The position numbers and the translations under genes are program-made. From Gemmatimonadota bacterium (GTDB lineage Bacteria > Gemmatimonadota > Gemmatimonadetes > Longimicrobiales > Gaopeijiaceae): DNA of 5,788 bases. Below are positions 1-5,129 of the stretch, in pieces (within the stretch, counting starts at the first letter, position 1; each line of letters opens with the position of its first letter). The notes below the pieces were generated by a model that saw only the letters and a program-made list of their open reading frames with translations, made no database searches and was not told the origin of the DNA. Location: assembly GCA_015492755.1 (NCBI GenBank), contig WGEM01000480.1, positions 1 through 5,788 of the forward strand, written 5' to 3'.

Positions 1-858
1 GACCTGGAGAACATCTGCAACGAAGCGGCGCTGCTGGCGGCAAGGAGGGATGCCGACAAGGTGACCATGGAGGACTTCGAGCGCGCCAAGGACAAGGTGA
101 TGCTGGGCACCGAGCGCCGGAGTCTCGTCCTCACCGAGGAGGAACGCCGCCTCACCGCGTACCACGAGGCGGGCCACGCCGTCCTGGGGCTGAAGATCCC
201 CGGGCTGGATCCCGTCCATAAGGTCACCATCGTCCCCCGAGGGCGGGCGCTGGGCATCACCGCGAGCCTCCCCGAGGAGGACCGGCACTCGTACCGGAAG
301 GAGTGGATGGAGGGGCAGCTCGCCATGCTCTTCGGCGGGCGGGTGGCGGAGGAGCTGGTGTTCGGGCCCGAGCACGTGACCACCGGTGCGGGCAATGACA
401 TCGAGCGCGCCACCGCCATGGCGCGGCGGATGGTCACCACCTACGGCATGAGCGAGGTCATCGGCCTCGTGGCGGTGGGGGACTCCGAACAGGAGGTCTT
501 CCTGGGCAGGGAGCTGGTGCAGCGGCGCACCATCTCCGAGCACACCGCCCGGCTCGTGGACCAGGAAGTGAAGCGCCTGCTGGACGAGGCACACCAGCGG
601 GCTCGGGATCTGCTGAAGGAGCACCGGGACCTCCTGGAGCGGATCGCCCAGGCGCTCCTGGAGCGCGAGACGCTGGGACGGGAAGACATCGAAGCGCTGG
701 AACGCGGCGAGCCGCTCCCGCCCATGCCGCCCGTGGTGGAGGAGGCGCCCGAGGCGCCGGCCGCGAAGGAGGCAGAGGCTCCAGCCCGGGAGCCGCGGGC
801 GAAGCCCCTGGGGCTCCCCGGGGCGGAGGGTCCGCTTCCCGGACCGGCCACCGGCTGA
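1..858 (+). CDS. ftsH: ATP-dependent zinc metalloprotease FtsH, C-terminal part (5' truncated by window)
   Basis: FtsH is a membrane-anchored hexameric AAA+ protease that extracts and degrades misfolded membrane proteins and some short-lived cytosolic regulators. The frame is open from base 1, and 285 residues are visible. Residues 1-35 (starting DLENICNEAALLAARR) are the end of the AAA+ lid domain. The M41 peptidase domain follows, with the zinc motif HEAGH at residues 55-59 (bases 163-177). The third zinc ligand is expected to be Asp133 in TGAGNDIERAT. The helical end of the protease domain runs to about residue 235. The last 50 residues are a Pro/Ala/Glu-rich tail that looks disordered. 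By comparison with E. coli FtsH, roughly 360 N-terminal residues (membrane helices, Walker A and B) lie upstream. A GTG at 61 and an ATG at 67 are internal codons, not starts, because homology runs through them. All catalytic residues in view are intact. The family call is very secure. Confidence 0.97.
   Translation, partial: DLENICNEAALLAARRDADKVTMEDFERAKDKVMLGTERRSLVLTEEERRLTAYHEAGHAVLGLKIPGLDPVHKVTIVPRGRALGITASLPEEDRHSYRKEWMEGQLAMLFGGRVAEELVFGPEHVTTGAGNDIERATAMARRMVTTYGMSEVIGLVAVGDSEQEVFLGRELVQRRTISEHTARLVDQEVKRLLDEAHQRARDLLKEHRDLLERIAQALLERETLGREDIEALERGEPLPPMPPVVEEAPEAPAAKEAEAPAREPRAKPLGLPGAEGPLPGPATG
846..858 (+). repeat. 13-bp direct repeat, copy 1 (over ftsH stop)
   Basis: GGCCACCGGCTGA covers the last codons and the TGA stop of ftsH. 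The same 13 bases recur exactly at 920-932, 74 bp downstream. The offset is not a multiple of three. It could be the scar of a small duplication or deletion, or chance in GC-rich DNA. Confidence 0.6.
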
Positions 859-919
859 CGGCCGGCGCAGCTGCGGGAGCGGGGCGTGCGGAGGCGGCCT
901 ACGGAAGCGGTCATCGCGG

Positions 920-932
920 GGCCACCGGCTGA
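920..932 (+). repeat. 13-bp direct repeat, copy 2 (just before cdaA RBS)
   Basis: This is an exact second copy of GGCCACCGGCTGA. Its final A is the first base of the AGGAGG ribosome binding site of cdaA. The 61 bases between the copies hold no recognisable gene, terminator or promoter. Confidence 0.6.
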
Positions 933-937
933 GGAGG
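932..937 (+). promoter_or_regulatory. Ribosome binding site of cdaA (fixes GTG start)
   Basis: AGGAGG is a perfect Shine-Dalgarno core ending 10 bases before the GTG at 948. It supports that GTG as the start of cdaA; the next in-frame ATG (residue 16) lies at the start of the first membrane helix and has no comparable site. Confidence 0.75.
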
Positions 938-947
938 AGACCACCAG

Positions 948-1748
948 GTGACACGGGTCTGGGAGCAGCTCTCGTTGCTGCGGCCGGGATGGATGGATCT
1001 TCTGGAGATCCTCATCGTCGCCTTCCTGCTGTACCGGATCCTCGTGGTCATCCAGCGCACCCGCGCCATGCAGATCCTTCTGGGCGTGGTGCTGCTGGCT
1101 TTCGCGTATGGTGCCGCCCGGGTCCTGGACCTGATCCTCATTCGCACCATCCTGGAGACGGTCTTCCAGTACGGAGCCATCGCGGCGCTGGTGGTGTTCC
1201 AGCCCGAGCTGCGGGCGGCGCTGGCCCGGTTGGGGCGGAGTCGGATGCTCCGCGTCTTCCAGCGGCTGGAAGGCGTGAAGGTAGCGGAGGAGATCGTGGA
1301 GGCGGCGCAGCGACTCTCGCGGGCGCGTCACGGGGCCATCATCGCCATCGAACAGGCGGTGGGGCTGGCGGAGTACGCCGAGACCGGGAGCCCGCTGGAG
1401 GCCCGTGTCTCGGCGGACCTCCTCGCCACGATCTTCACGCCCTACTCACCACTGCACGACGGCGCCGTCATCATCTCCGGCGACCGGATCATCGCGGCGG
1501 GGGCCATCCTCCCCCTGACGCAGTCCACCGTGCTGGATCGCTCGCTGGGCACGCGCCACCGGGCGGCGCTGGGGTTGAGCGAAGAGACGGACGCGCTGGT
1601 GGTGGTGGTGAGCGAGGAAACGGCGCAGATCTCGCTGGCTCACGGCGGGCACCTGGAACGCGACATTCCGCCGGAGCGGCTCCGGGAGGTGCTCCTGGGG
1701 GCGCTCCCGGGCTCCGACGCGCTGGTTCGGAGCGCCTCGACGCCCTGA
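948..1748 (+). CDS. cdaA: Diadenylate cyclase CdaA (membrane DAC, c-di-AMP synthase)
   Basis: This enzyme condenses two ATP into cyclic di-AMP at the cytoplasmic face of the inner membrane. The 266-residue length fits CdaA (about 270). Three hydrophobic segments lie at about residues 17-36, 40-60 and 62-84, followed by the FQPELRAAL linker typical of the family. The DAC (DisA_N) domain spans about 105-240. It has both signature motifs: DGA at 171-173 (in SPLHDGAVII) and RHR at 203-205 (in GTRHRAALGLSEETDA), followed by VVSEETAQISLA. Nothing essential is missing, so an active cyclase is expected. Translation starts at GTG with a strong RBS. It lies 89 bases after ftsH with no visible promoter or terminator between, so co-transcription is plausible. 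The usual Firmicutes partners, cdaR (YbbR) and glmM, do not follow. DisA is excluded because the DNA-binding helix-hairpin-helix part is absent and membrane helices are present. Confidence 0.96.
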   Translation: MTRVWEQLSLLRPGWMDLLEILIVAFLLYRILVVIQRTRAMQILLGVVLLAFAYGAARVLDLILIRTILETVFQYGAIAALVVFQPELRAALARLGRSRMLRVFQRLEGVKVAEEIVEAAQRLSRARHGAIIAIEQAVGLAEYAETGSPLEARVSADLLATIFTPYSPLHDGAVIISGDRIIAAGAILPLTQSTVLDRSLGTRHRAALGLSEETDALVVVVSEETAQISLAHGGHLERDIPPERLREVLLGALPGSDALVRSASTP

Positions 1749-1770
1749 GCTGCCGCTGCACCGCGCCGCG

Positions 1771-1800
1771 TTGACACTCTCGCCGAGTCGCCTCTAGATT
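1771..1800 (+). promoter_or_regulatory. Sigma-70-type promoter of the exbB-exbD-exbD-tonB operon
   Basis: A perfect -35 hexamer TTGACA (1771-1776) is followed by an 18-base spacer and TAGATT (1795-1800), which matches TATAAT at four of six positions including the conserved first, second and last bases. It starts 22 bases after the cdaA stop and sits in the only intergenic space before exbB. Transcription would begin near 1806-1808, giving a leader of about 65 bases. I could not see a Fur box or other operator around it. Confidence 0.7.
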
Positions 1801-1824
1801 CCGCGGATCCGTGACAGACCTTCC

Positions 1825-1850
1825 GGAACGCCCGGCCCACGGGCGGGTCC
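1825..1850 (+). promoter_or_regulatory. Hairpin in the exbB leader
   Basis: CGCCCG (1829-1834) pairs with CGGGCG (1840-1845) around the loop GCCCA. GGA (1825-1827) can pair with TCC (1848-1850) below a small internal bulge. It is followed by CTGAAACC rather than a T-run, so it does not look like an intrinsic terminator. It ends 8 bases before the exbB Shine-Dalgarno sequence and could affect mRNA stability or translation. It may equally be an incidental GC-rich fold. Confidence 0.4.
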
Positions 1851-1858
1851 CTGAAACC

Positions 1859-1864
1859 AAGGAG
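1859..1864 (+). promoter_or_regulatory. Ribosome binding site of exbB (fixes GTG start)
   Basis: AAGGAG lies 8 bases before the GTG at 1873. The alternative in-frame ATG at 1894 would be 29 bases from this site and has no good one of its own, so GTG at 1873 is preferred. Confidence 0.7.
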
Positions 1865-1872
1865 CGGCCTCG

Positions 1873-2544
1873 GTGGGAAGCCAGTACCGTCTGATGACCC
1901 TCTTCGCCGACGGCGGATGGATGATGTATCCGCTGGTCCTCTGCTCGCTCATCGCGCTGGGCGTCATCATCGCCAAGGCGTGGACGCTCTGGGTGGCCCA
2001 CCGCGGCACGTCCCGGGTGCTCCGGGAGGTGGAGGAGGCCGCCATGGCAGGAGACCTGGATCGGGCCTACGAGATCGCCCGGGACACGCCAGGCCCAGCG
2101 GCGGCCATCCTTCTGGCGGGTCTCCGTCGGATCCGGTCCGGGCGCATCTTCGAGGGTGAGCTGGAGAAGGCCGTCTCCACCACCGGCACCATCGAGCTCG
2201 GATTCCTGGAGCGCGGGCTGGTGATCCTGGCCACCATCGCCAACGTGGCTCCCCTCATGGGCTTCCTGGGCACGGTGGCGGGGATGATCCTGGCCTTCGG
2301 CGCCATCGAGGCGGCGGGGCAGGTGGAGCCCAGCCTGGTGGCGGGCGGGATCAAGGTGGCGCTCCTCACCACGGCGGCGGGTCTCGTGATCGCGGTGCCC
2401 ATCAACATCGCGTACAACTTCTTCGTGACCCGCATCGACCAGCTCATCGTGGACATGGAGCAGGGCGCCCAGAAGGTGCTCAACCTGGCCTGGGATCTGG
2501 AGAAGGCCGGGAAGCTGGAGATCGTGAAACGCGCCGAAGACTAG
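1873..2544 (+). CDS. exbB: ExbB/TolQ/MotA-family proton channel protein
   Basis: ExbB forms the pentameric inner-membrane ring of the ExbB-ExbD motor that uses the proton gradient to energise TonB. The 223-residue protein has the family's three-helix plan: helix 1 at about 16-40, a cytoplasmic stretch of about 75 residues, helix 2 at about 115-144 and helix 3 at about 162-184. The conserved core APLMGFLGTVAGMILAF (126-142) and GGIKVALLTTAAGLVIAVP (158-176) match the MotA/TolQ/ExbB domain, including the small residues and the paired threonines (166-167) of the proton pathway. A charged cytoplasmic tail of about 38 residues ends the protein. It is the first gene after the 1771-1800 promoter, and two exbD genes and tonB follow. 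By sequence alone TolQ is hard to exclude; the tonB at the end of the operon favours ExbB. Confidence 0.94.
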   Translation: MGSQYRLMTLFADGGWMMYPLVLCSLIALGVIIAKAWTLWVAHRGTSRVLREVEEAAMAGDLDRAYEIARDTPGPAAAILLAGLRRIRSGRIFEGELEKAVSTTGTIELGFLERGLVILATIANVAPLMGFLGTVAGMILAFGAIEAAGQVEPSLVAGGIKVALLTTAAGLVIAVPINIAYNFFVTRIDQLIVDMEQGAQKVLNLAWDLEKAGKLEIVKRAED

Positions 2545-2631
2545 CGGCCACCCGGGAGCATCCGGCGCCGCACGGAACCTTTCCCGCCACCGTTCAGTAC
2601 CTCTGACGTAGACCCGAGCGACGAAGCAGCC

Positions 2632-3057
2632 ATGGCGATTCTCGGCAACAAGAAGCAGAAGGTCAGCGAAGGGATCCCGATGTCCTCCACGGCGGACATC
2701 GCCTTCCTGCTCCTGATCTTCTTCCTGGTGACCACCACCTTCCCGAAGGACAAGGGTCTGGCCATCGTGCTGCCGGAGCCGGGTGAGGAAGCGGAGGTGA
2801 GCCAGAAGAACATCCTCCACCTCATCATCCAGCCCAACGGCGTGGTGGAGGTGAAGCGCGGCGAGAGCCCGCAGGTTCAGACGATGCGGCCCCGGGAGAT
2901 CGAGGGGCTCTGGCGGCAGGAGGTGGCGTTGAACCCCAACCTCATCGCGGCGGTGAAGACGCACCCCGACGCCCCGTACAAGTACATGGTGGACGTCCTG
3001 GACGCGCTCCACAAGGCGAACGCGGAGCGGATCTCGCTCCAGCTCCTGGAGAACTGA
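2632..3057 (+). CDS. exbD: ExbD/TolR-family biopolymer transport protein, first copy
   Basis: ExbD sits as a dimer inside the ExbB ring and relays proton flow to TonB. This 141-residue protein has the standard layout: a short charged cytoplasmic N-terminus, one membrane helix at about 22-37 beginning with the essential Asp22 in MSSTADIAFLLLIFF (equivalent to E. coli ExbD Asp25), and a periplasmic domain from about 55 to 141. The end of that domain, PYKYMVDVLDALHKANAERISL, is split by the typical loop-helix fold of ExbD (positions 115-136). The ATG at 2632 lies 87 bases after exbB with only a weak GAAG-type ribosome site, so this gene may be translated less efficiently than its neighbours. No clear internal promoter or terminator is visible in that gap. 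It differs clearly from the second exbD outside the membrane helix. Confidence 0.94.
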   Translation: MAILGNKKQKVSEGIPMSSTADIAFLLLIFFLVTTTFPKDKGLAIVLPEPGEEAEVSQKNILHLIIQPNGVVEVKRGESPQVQTMRPREIEGLWRQEVALNPNLIAAVKTHPDAPYKYMVDVLDALHKANAERISLQLLEN

Positions 3058-3060
3058 CCG

Positions 3061-3510
3061 ATGGCGATCCGTGGTGGTGGGTTCCAGAAGCGCTCGAAGG
3101 CCTCCGAGGAGATCCCCTCTTCCTCGCTGGCGGACATCGCCTTCCTGCTGCTCATCTTCTTCATGGTGACCACCGTCTTCCAGAGGGACCGGGACCGGCC
3201 CATCGACTGGCCGGAGGCGGAGGCCGCCAAGAAGATCGACGAAAAGCAGAAGAACATCCTCAACATCTGGTTGGAGCAGAACGGCACGGTCTACATCAAC
3301 GACCAGCCGCACACGATGGAGGAGGTCACCGCCCGGGTGGCGCCGCTCTACGCGGCGTCGGACCGGGCGCTGGTCATCTCCATCCGCGCCGACCGTGACG
3401 TACCATACCGGTTCGTGGACCAGCTCCAGGACGCGCTGGTGAACGCCGGCGTGGTGCGCGTGGTGTTCGCCACGCAGCTGGAGCAGAGCATGCAGAGGGA
3501 GAGACGATGA
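3061..3510 (+). CDS. exbD: ExbD/TolR-family biopolymer transport protein, second copy
   Basis: This second ExbD-type stator partner has 149 residues. Its N-terminal stretch and helix resemble the first copy (EEIPSSSLADIAFLLLIFFM, residues 16-35, with the essential Asp25). The periplasmic half (about 55-149) is divergent, though it keeps the VPYRFVDQLQDALVNAGV segment (114-131). It starts 3 bases after the stop of the first exbD and uses a GGAG site (3048-3051) inside that gene's end. Its own stop overlaps the tonB start in ATGA, so translation of all three is probably coupled. The similarity suggests an old tandem duplication followed by specialisation. Whether the two copies form a heterodimer in one motor or serve alternative motors cannot be told from sequence. 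Confidence 0.94.
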   Translation: MAIRGGGFQKRSKASEEIPSSSLADIAFLLLIFFMVTTVFQRDRDRPIDWPEAEAAKKIDEKQKNILNIWLEQNGTVYINDQPHTMEEVTARVAPLYAASDRALVISIRADRDVPYRFVDQLQDALVNAGVVRVVFATQLEQSMQRERR

Positions 3511-4181
3511 CAGCCGAAGCCGTGCCGGCCCTCGACCACGAGACCGCCAACGACCGACTGAAGAAGAGCTTCGCCACCTGGTTCTGGGGCTCCATGATTG
3601 CCGCGACGGTGGTTCACTTCGCCGCGTTCGCCTTCTGGCCGGAGCTCACCGCCGAGGACTTCTCCTTCGAGTCGGCGGAGATGGAGGCCATTGAGCTTCC
3701 GCCGGAGATCGAGATTCCGCCGCCGCCGCAGCAGATCGCGCGGCCGGCGACGCCGGTGATCGCCACGGCGGACATCGACGAGGACATCACCATCGCGCCC
3801 ACCACCTTCGAGGACAATCCGGTGGAGGAGCTGCCGCCGCCGCCGGACGAGGTGGAAACCGACATCTCGGCGCAGCCCACCTTCACGCCGTTCACGGTGG
3901 CGCCCAAGATCCTCAACAAGGACGAGGTGGTGCGCGCCATGGAGCGCGAGTACCCGCCCCTCCTGCGTGACGCCGGCATCGGCGGCACGGTGGTGGTGTG
4001 GTTCTTCATCGACGAGAACGGCGCCGTGAAGGACTACCGCATCAACAAGAGCTCCGGTCACCAGGCGCTGGACGACGCGGCGCTCAAGGTGGCGGACGTC
4101 TACCGTTTCTCGCCGGCGCTCAACCGCGACAAGAAGGTGCCCGTCTGGGTGTCCTTCCCCATTACCTTCCAGGTCCGGTAG
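3507..4181 (+). CDS. tonB: TonB energy-transducing protein
   Basis: TonB spans the periplasm and pulls on the TonB box of outer-membrane receptors for iron chelates, cobalamin and other large substrates. The 224-residue protein has a cytoplasmic N-terminus of about 25 residues and one membrane helix at about 26-44. That helix contains His37, which fits the functionally important TM histidine of TonB. A Pro/Glu-rich periplasmic linker (45-133) follows, then a TonB C-terminal domain (about 138-224) with YPPLLRDAGIGGTVVVWFFI (149-168) and the closing VPVWVSFPITFQV strand. The linker is unusual: 21 acidic residues against one Arg, with PPPP runs at 71-74 and 110-113, and no Lys-Pro repeats. The start overlaps the exbD stop (ATGA) and has GGGAG at 3497-3501. 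It is the last gene before the terminator at 4208. TolA is less likely because the C-terminal domain matches TonB. Confidence 0.93.
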   Translation: MTAEAVPALDHETANDRLKKSFATWFWGSMIAATVVHFAAFAFWPELTAEDFSFESAEMEAIELPPEIEIPPPPQQIARPATPVIATADIDEDITIAPTTFEDNPVEELPPPPDEVETDISAQPTFTPFTVAPKILNKDEVVRAMEREYPPLLRDAGIGGTVVVWFFIDENGAVKDYRINKSSGHQALDDAALKVADVYRFSPALNRDKKVPVWVSFPITFQVR

Positions 4182-4207
4182 CTCGCGGCGGAGTCTCTCC
4201 CGCGCAC

Positions 4208-4241
4208 GGGACCCCGCCGGGCTGTCCGGCGGGGTCCCTTT
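4208..4241 (+). terminator. Intrinsic terminator after tonB
   Basis: A perfect 13-bp stem (GGGACCCCGCCGG, 4208-4220, with its complement at 4226-4238) closes the loop GCTGT and is followed by TTTGTGTTG. It lies 26 bases after the tonB stop and ends the exbB-tonB operon. The T-run is short, but the stem is very stable. Confidence 0.88.
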
Positions 4242-4244
4242 GTG

Positions 4245-4274
4245 TTGTACCGGATCGCTCTGAACCGCGATGAT
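4245..4274 (+). promoter_or_regulatory. Candidate promoter of yggS
   Basis: TTGTAC (4245-4250), an 18-base spacer and GATGAT (4269-4274) make a weak sigma-70-like pair (three and four matches of six). It is immediately downstream of the terminator, where a new promoter is needed. Initiation would fall at about 4281-4284, at or next to the yggS ATG. The match is modest and could be chance. Confidence 0.35.
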
Positions 4275-4283
4275 GCTTGTGCC

Positions 4284-5006
4284 ATGACCACCGAGACTGC
4301 GCTGCGCACACGCTACGAGGCGTTGCTGGCGGAGACGCTCCCCCGGGTGCGGGCGCGCATCGCCGGGGCCGAGGCGGCGGCCGGACGTCCGGAGGGGTCG
4401 GTCCGCCTGGTGGCGGTCACCAAGGGACACCCGGTGGAGGCCGCCCAGGCGGCGCTGGCCGCCGGGCTCACCGATCTGGGGGAGAACCGCGTGGAGGCCC
4501 TGGAGACGAAGGTGCCGCTGCTGGGCCGCGACGGCGTCACCTGGCACATGATCGGCCACCTGCAGCGCCGGAAAGCGGCGCGGGCACTGGAGGTGGCGGA
4601 CCTCATCCACTCGGTGGACACGCTCCGCCTCGGGGAGCGACTCTCCCGGCTGGCCGGCGAGCGGGGGCGGACGGTGCCGGTGCTCGCCCAGGTGAATGTG
4701 GCGCGGGAAGCCACCAAGAGCGGCTTCGACCCCGACGCCGCCGTGGACGAGGTGGCGGCGCTGTCCCGGCTTCCGGGTGTGGATGTGCGGGGCCTCATGA
4801 CCATGGCACCTTTGGTGGACGACGAGGCGGTGCTGTCGGCCACCTTCGCGGGTCTCCGACGCCTCCTGGAGCGGCTGCGGGAGGGGGGCGCCCCCGTGGG
4901 CCCGGAACTCTCCATGGGCATGACGCACGACCTGGAGATCGCGGTGCGGGAGGGCAGCACGATGGTGCGCGTGGGTACCGCGCTCTTCGGTCCGCGCCCG
5001 GAGTGA
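4284..5006 (+). CDS. yggS: YggS family pyridoxal phosphate-binding homeostasis protein (PLPBP)
   Basis: This family of single-domain TIM-barrel proteins binds pyridoxal 5'-phosphate and keeps vitamin B6 and amino-acid pools balanced, without a known catalytic reaction. The 240 residues match the family's usual 225-245. Family landmarks appear in order: the PLP-binding lysine Lys47 in VRLVAVTKGHP, LGENRVE (65-71), WHMIGHLQRRKA (87-98), IHSVD (108-112), VLAQVNVAREATKSGF (133-148), RGLMTMAP (169-176), LSMGMTHDLEIAV (209-221) and the phosphate-binding end GSTMVRVGTALFG (224-236). I chose the ATG at 4284 because homology begins soon after it; an upstream in-frame GTG at 4242 would lie in the terminator tail. 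No Shine-Dalgarno sequence precedes 4284, so a leaderless mRNA is possible. The gene is followed by a divIVA-like gene, a neighbourhood also seen in Gram-positive bacteria. Confidence 0.95.
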   Translation: MTTETALRTRYEALLAETLPRVRARIAGAEAAAGRPEGSVRLVAVTKGHPVEAAQAALAAGLTDLGENRVEALETKVPLLGRDGVTWHMIGHLQRRKAARALEVADLIHSVDTLRLGERLSRLAGERGRTVPVLAQVNVAREATKSGFDPDAAVDEVAALSRLPGVDVRGLMTMAPLVDDEAVLSATFAGLRRLLERLREGGAPVGPELSMGMTHDLEIAVREGSTMVRVGTALFGPRPE

Positions 5007-5010
5007 CGGC

Positions 5011-5025
5011 GGGGGCCCGACCCCC
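5011..5025 (+). repeat. Short GC hairpin after yggS
   Basis: GGGGG (5011-5015) can pair with CCCCC (5021-5025) around CCCGA, starting 5 bases after the yggS stop. No T-run follows. It may help mRNA stability or partial termination together with the larger palindrome downstream. Confidence 0.35.
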
Positions 5026-5034
5026 TCGGCGGGG

Positions 5035-5060
5035 CGCCGGCGCTCTGCAGAGCGCCGGCG
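5035..5060 (+). repeat. Perfect 26-bp palindrome between yggS and divIVA
   Basis: The half-site CGCCGGCGCTCTG (5035-5047) is followed directly by its reverse complement (5048-5060), with no mismatch. As RNA it would form a strong hairpin of about 11 bp with a four-base loop. After it comes GGGCGTTATCGTTG, which lacks the T-run of an intrinsic terminator. A 10-bp direct repeat, CGGCGGGGCG, also occurs at 5027-5036 and 5056-5065, overlapping both edges. Possible roles are a weak or bidirectional terminator for yggS, an mRNA-stabilising stem, or a dimer-binding operator ahead of divIVA. Confidence 0.6.
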
Positions 5061-5119
5061 GGGCGTTATCGTTGTAGGCTGGAGGCGCGGTGTGGTACGA
5101 ACGAACCAGGGCTTCTCAC

Positions 5120-5123
5120 GGAG
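5120..5123 (+). promoter_or_regulatory. Ribosome binding site of divIVA
   Basis: GGAG ends 6 bases before the ATG at 5130 and supports that start, which also gives a normal DivIVA N-terminus. The region 5066-5119 upstream should hold any separate promoter, but the best hexamer pair I find (TTGTAG at 5072, TACGAA at 5096) is too weak to call. Confidence 0.6.
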
Positions 5124-5129
5124 TTCCCC

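Noticed and set aside
441..1331. A 296-codon - strand frame over the ftsH-cdaA junction
   Set aside because: Ser/Arg-rich shadow of two clear + strand genes, with no family resemblance.
989..1774. A second + strand frame overlapping cdaA
   Set aside because: Gly/Arg/His/Pro-rich out-of-frame translation; the overlapping CdaA frame carries both the DGA and RHR motifs.
2545..2631. A separate promoter or terminator between exbB and the first exbD
   Set aside because: No paired hexamers, stable stem or T-run is convincing in these 87 bases; read-through from the exbB promoter is the simpler view.
1489..3312. A 607-codon open frame on the - strand opposite cdaA, exbB and both exbD genes
   Set aside because: It is Arg/His/Asp-rich without recognisable domains and lies antisense to four well-supported genes. 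Long antisense frames are expected in DNA with this codon bias.
4242..4283. An upstream GTG start for yggS adding 14 residues
   Set aside because: It lies in the tail of the tonB terminator, has no RBS, and the extra residues do not look like the family.
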